Shown here piece by piece: positions 62,610-64,000 of a stretch of 64,000 bases of DNA. The notes under the pieces were generated by a model. The model was not told the origin of the DNA, did no database searches, and worked only from the letters and a program-made list of their open reading frames with translations. The stretch's first letter is position 1; each line of letters opens with the position of its first letter. The translations under genes and the position numbers were made by a program. Source of the stretch: Paenibacillus cremeus. GTDB lineage: Bacteria; Bacillota; Bacilli; Paenibacillales; NBRC-103111. The stretch is taken from NCBI RefSeq assembly GCF_007786445.1, contig NZ_VNJI01000019.1, positions 57,690 to 121,689 on the forward strand, read 5' to 3'.

Positions 62610-63764
62610 ATGATAAACGAAAAAGGAAAAGTATGGCCTTCCGAGGAGAAGCGTTACACGGATCCGAAGAGCGGCGTGGCGATTCGTCAGTTGACGAATT
62701 TTAAAGGACACAGCCGGCATTTATATTTTACAGAAAACGGCTGGTACGACGGCGGCAACAAAATCTTGTTCGTCTCAGACCGTCACAACTGCACCAATCT
62801 GTACAGTTTGGAGCTAGCAACGGGAGAAATCACCCAGCTTACGGAGCTTGGACCGGAGCACTCCGATCTAAGCGTTTGCTTAAATCCGTCGGGCACCCAC
62901 GCTTATTATCGGATGGGTCAAAAAATCATCTCGCTGGATCTCTTAACACTGAAAGAGGAGCTGGTGTTCCAGGGGATGGAAGGCTTTAAGACAGGTCAAA
63001 TCACCTGTACGGCGGATAACAGCTACCTGTTGGTGTCCTTATCTGAAGATTTCTCTAATCGGATTCGGCTCGACTTGACTAATGGCTATGTCGGCCACCA
63101 GGAGCTTATGGAAGCCAAGCCGCTGTGCCGTATTGCCCGGATCTCAACGCGTTCCGACGGCGGGTGGGAAATTCTGCATGAAGATCGTGCCTGGATCGGA
63201 CATCTGAACGCTTCGCCAACGAATCCGAATTTATTGACCTTCTGCCATGAAGGGCCTTGGCATCTGGTCGATCATCGCATCTGGGGGATGGATCTATCCA
63301 ACGGTTCGATCTGGAAAATCCGCGAGCGAAAGGAGCCCTTCGAGCTCGTTGGACACGAGTATTGGCATGAGGATGGCGTGCATGTGGGCTATCATGGCTT
63401 CAAGGCGGATCGTTCCGCTGGCTTTTTCGGCAAAATCCGTTACGACAATACGGAGCTGGAAGAAGTAGAGTTTGAATTCGTCAATTGGCATGCGCACTCT
63501 CAAGGCTTCGACCAAGTGGTTGTCGATGGCCGATTTCCACTAAACGATCTAATCTACTGGAAACGAATTAACGGAGTCTTTGGCCCACCGCGGGTGCTTT
63601 GTGAGCATCGCTGCAGCTTTCATTCGCAGTACGTCCACGCCCATCCGCGTTTCAGTCCGGACGGTCGACAGCTGCTGTTTACAAGCGACCGGAGCGGCTA
63701 TGCCAATGTCTATTTGCTGGATCTGCCCGATGATCCGGAGACGCTTCCGTTATACGAAGGATAA
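62610..63764 (+). CDS. Oligogalacturonate lyase-like protein (PL22)
   Basis: A 384-residue seven-bladed beta-propeller protein like oligogalacturonate lyase (Ogl), which splits unsaturated di- and oligo-galacturonates in the cytoplasm during pectin breakdown. FCHEGPWHLVDHRIW, VGHEYWHEDG and SQYVHAHPRFSPDGRQLLFTSD match the family; the His of GHEYW, the His of NWHAHSQ and the Gln/His of QYVHAHP correspond to the expected Mn-binding set. GAGGTGG lies before the ATG at 62610; the upstream ATG at 62586 lacks a ribosome site. It is close to, but divergent from, the GH106-type operon. Confidence 0.83.
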   Translation: MINEKGKVWPSEEKRYTDPKSGVAIRQLTNFKGHSRHLYFTENGWYDGGNKILFVSDRHNCTNLYSLELATGEITQLTELGPEHSDLSVCLNPSGTHAYYRMGQKIISLDLLTLKEELVFQGMEGFKTGQITCTADNSYLLVSLSEDFSNRIRLDLTNGYVGHQELMEAKPLCRIARISTRSDGGWEILHEDRAWIGHLNASPTNPNLLTFCHEGPWHLVDHRIWGMDLSNGSIWKIRERKEPFELVGHEYWHEDGVHVGYHGFKADRSAGFFGKIRYDNTELEEVEFEFVNWHAHSQGFDQVVVDGRFPLNDLIYWKRINGVFGPPRVLCEHRCSFHSQYVHAHPRFSPDGRQLLFTSDRSGYANVYLLDLPDDPETLPLYEG

Positions 63765-63839
63765 CAAAAGGGTGCCCCATAAGGCCAATGTCATTTAGTT
63801 AAGCTCAAAGACTAGACTGGGTATAAAAATGTAATCCGA

Positions 63840-63878
63840 AACGGCATGGGACAAAGTCCTGTGCCGTTAGTTTTTTTG
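63840..63878 (+). terminator. Terminator downstream of the Ogl-like gene
   Basis: AACGGCA (63840-63846) and TGCCGTT (63862-63868) extend to a 13-bp stem with one mismatch and an AAA loop, followed by seven T. Confidence 0.9.
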
Positions 63879-63908
63879 GTTTAGTCAAGCAAAATGTGCA
63901 CAGCAAAC

Positions 63909-63952
63909 AAGCGGATGTCATATCCGCTTAAAAAATGTTCATTCGAAATGAA
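63909..63952. repeat. Two small palindromes at the right edge
   Basis: AAGCGGAT and ATCCGCTT (about 63909-63930) form a perfect stem, and TTCATT-CGA-AATGAA (63938-63952) is a second inverted repeat. No gene is seen between 63765 and the edge. They could be an operator pair for a gene beyond the window. Confidence 0.35.
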
Positions 63953-64000
63953 TTATGCTACTCTGTAGACGAAGCTAACGGCTGATTTATATCGGATTTT

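Noticed and set aside
1..64000. CRISPR arrays, tRNA or rRNA genes, insertion sequences, prophage genes, integration sites
   Set aside because: I looked for direct-repeat arrays, transposase or integrase motifs and tRNA-like cloverleaf ends and found none. I cannot exclude a tRNA missed by eye; a tRNA scan would settle it.

Overview
The window looks like chromosome of a spore-forming Gram-positive bacterium, most likely Paenibacillus or a close relative. Base composition is balanced to slightly GC-rich and Shine-Dalgarno sequences are strong (AAGGAGG type). There are three complete GerA/GerB/GerC germinant-receptor operons, a gamma-SASP-like gene, a YheC/YheD-type spore-coat ATP-grasp protein and a probable endospore-appendage protein. 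Carbohydrate ABC importers have lipoprotein binding subunits and two permeases but no ATPase, and a large membrane AraC regulator of the YesN style is present. I saw no tRNA, rRNA, CRISPR array, insertion sequence or prophage gene.

Left part (1-19 kb): the 3' end of an AT-rich Ena-like gene; yeeI (YebC/TACO1 family); a DmpA-type P1 peptidase; a class C beta-lactamase-fold hydrolase; a CheY-like receiver; two divergent ger operons (A-B-C leftwards, B-A-C rightwards); bioB behind a clear BirA operator; a DedA protein; a spore-coat ATP-grasp protein; a methyltransferase; and a two-component system followed by bcrC. An NlpC/P60 peptidase and a small aromatic-rich protein close this part.

Middle part (19-35 kb): several MFS transporters and two LarA-superfamily (nickel-pincer racemase/epimerase) paralogues. 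One paralogue follows an MFS gene. The other ends an operon with a ManD/RspA-type sugar-acid dehydratase and an NAD-dependent epimerase/dehydrogenase, which suggests sugar-acid interconversion. Between them lie speD, an AraC regulator, a PhyH dioxygenase, a DUF155 protein and the SASP-like gene.

From 35 to 45 kb a leftward operon (LacI regulator, NagB-like, NagA-like, Gfo/Idh oxidoreductase, sugar-binding lipoprotein, two permeases, second Gfo/Idh oxidoreductase, alpha/beta hydrolase) appears to import and break down an amino-sugar derivative. Two near-perfect 16-bp palindromes in front of nagB are probably the LacI operators. The NagB-like protein differs at catalytic positions, so the substrate may not be plain GlcNAc.

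From 45 to 52 kb there is a broken metallophosphoesterase gene, a small ORF duplicating its N-terminus, and a third ger operon (B-A-C-C') with a tandem-duplicated GerC gene. From 51 to 64 kb there is a pectin-like utilisation locus: GH106-type glycosidase, two LplB/LplC-type permeases, membrane AraC regulator, binding lipoprotein and, nearby, an oligogalacturonate lyase. A repeated motif precedes both the glycosidase and the binding-protein gene and may be the regulator's site.

All functions are inferred from sequence and recalled family features; no database search was run.
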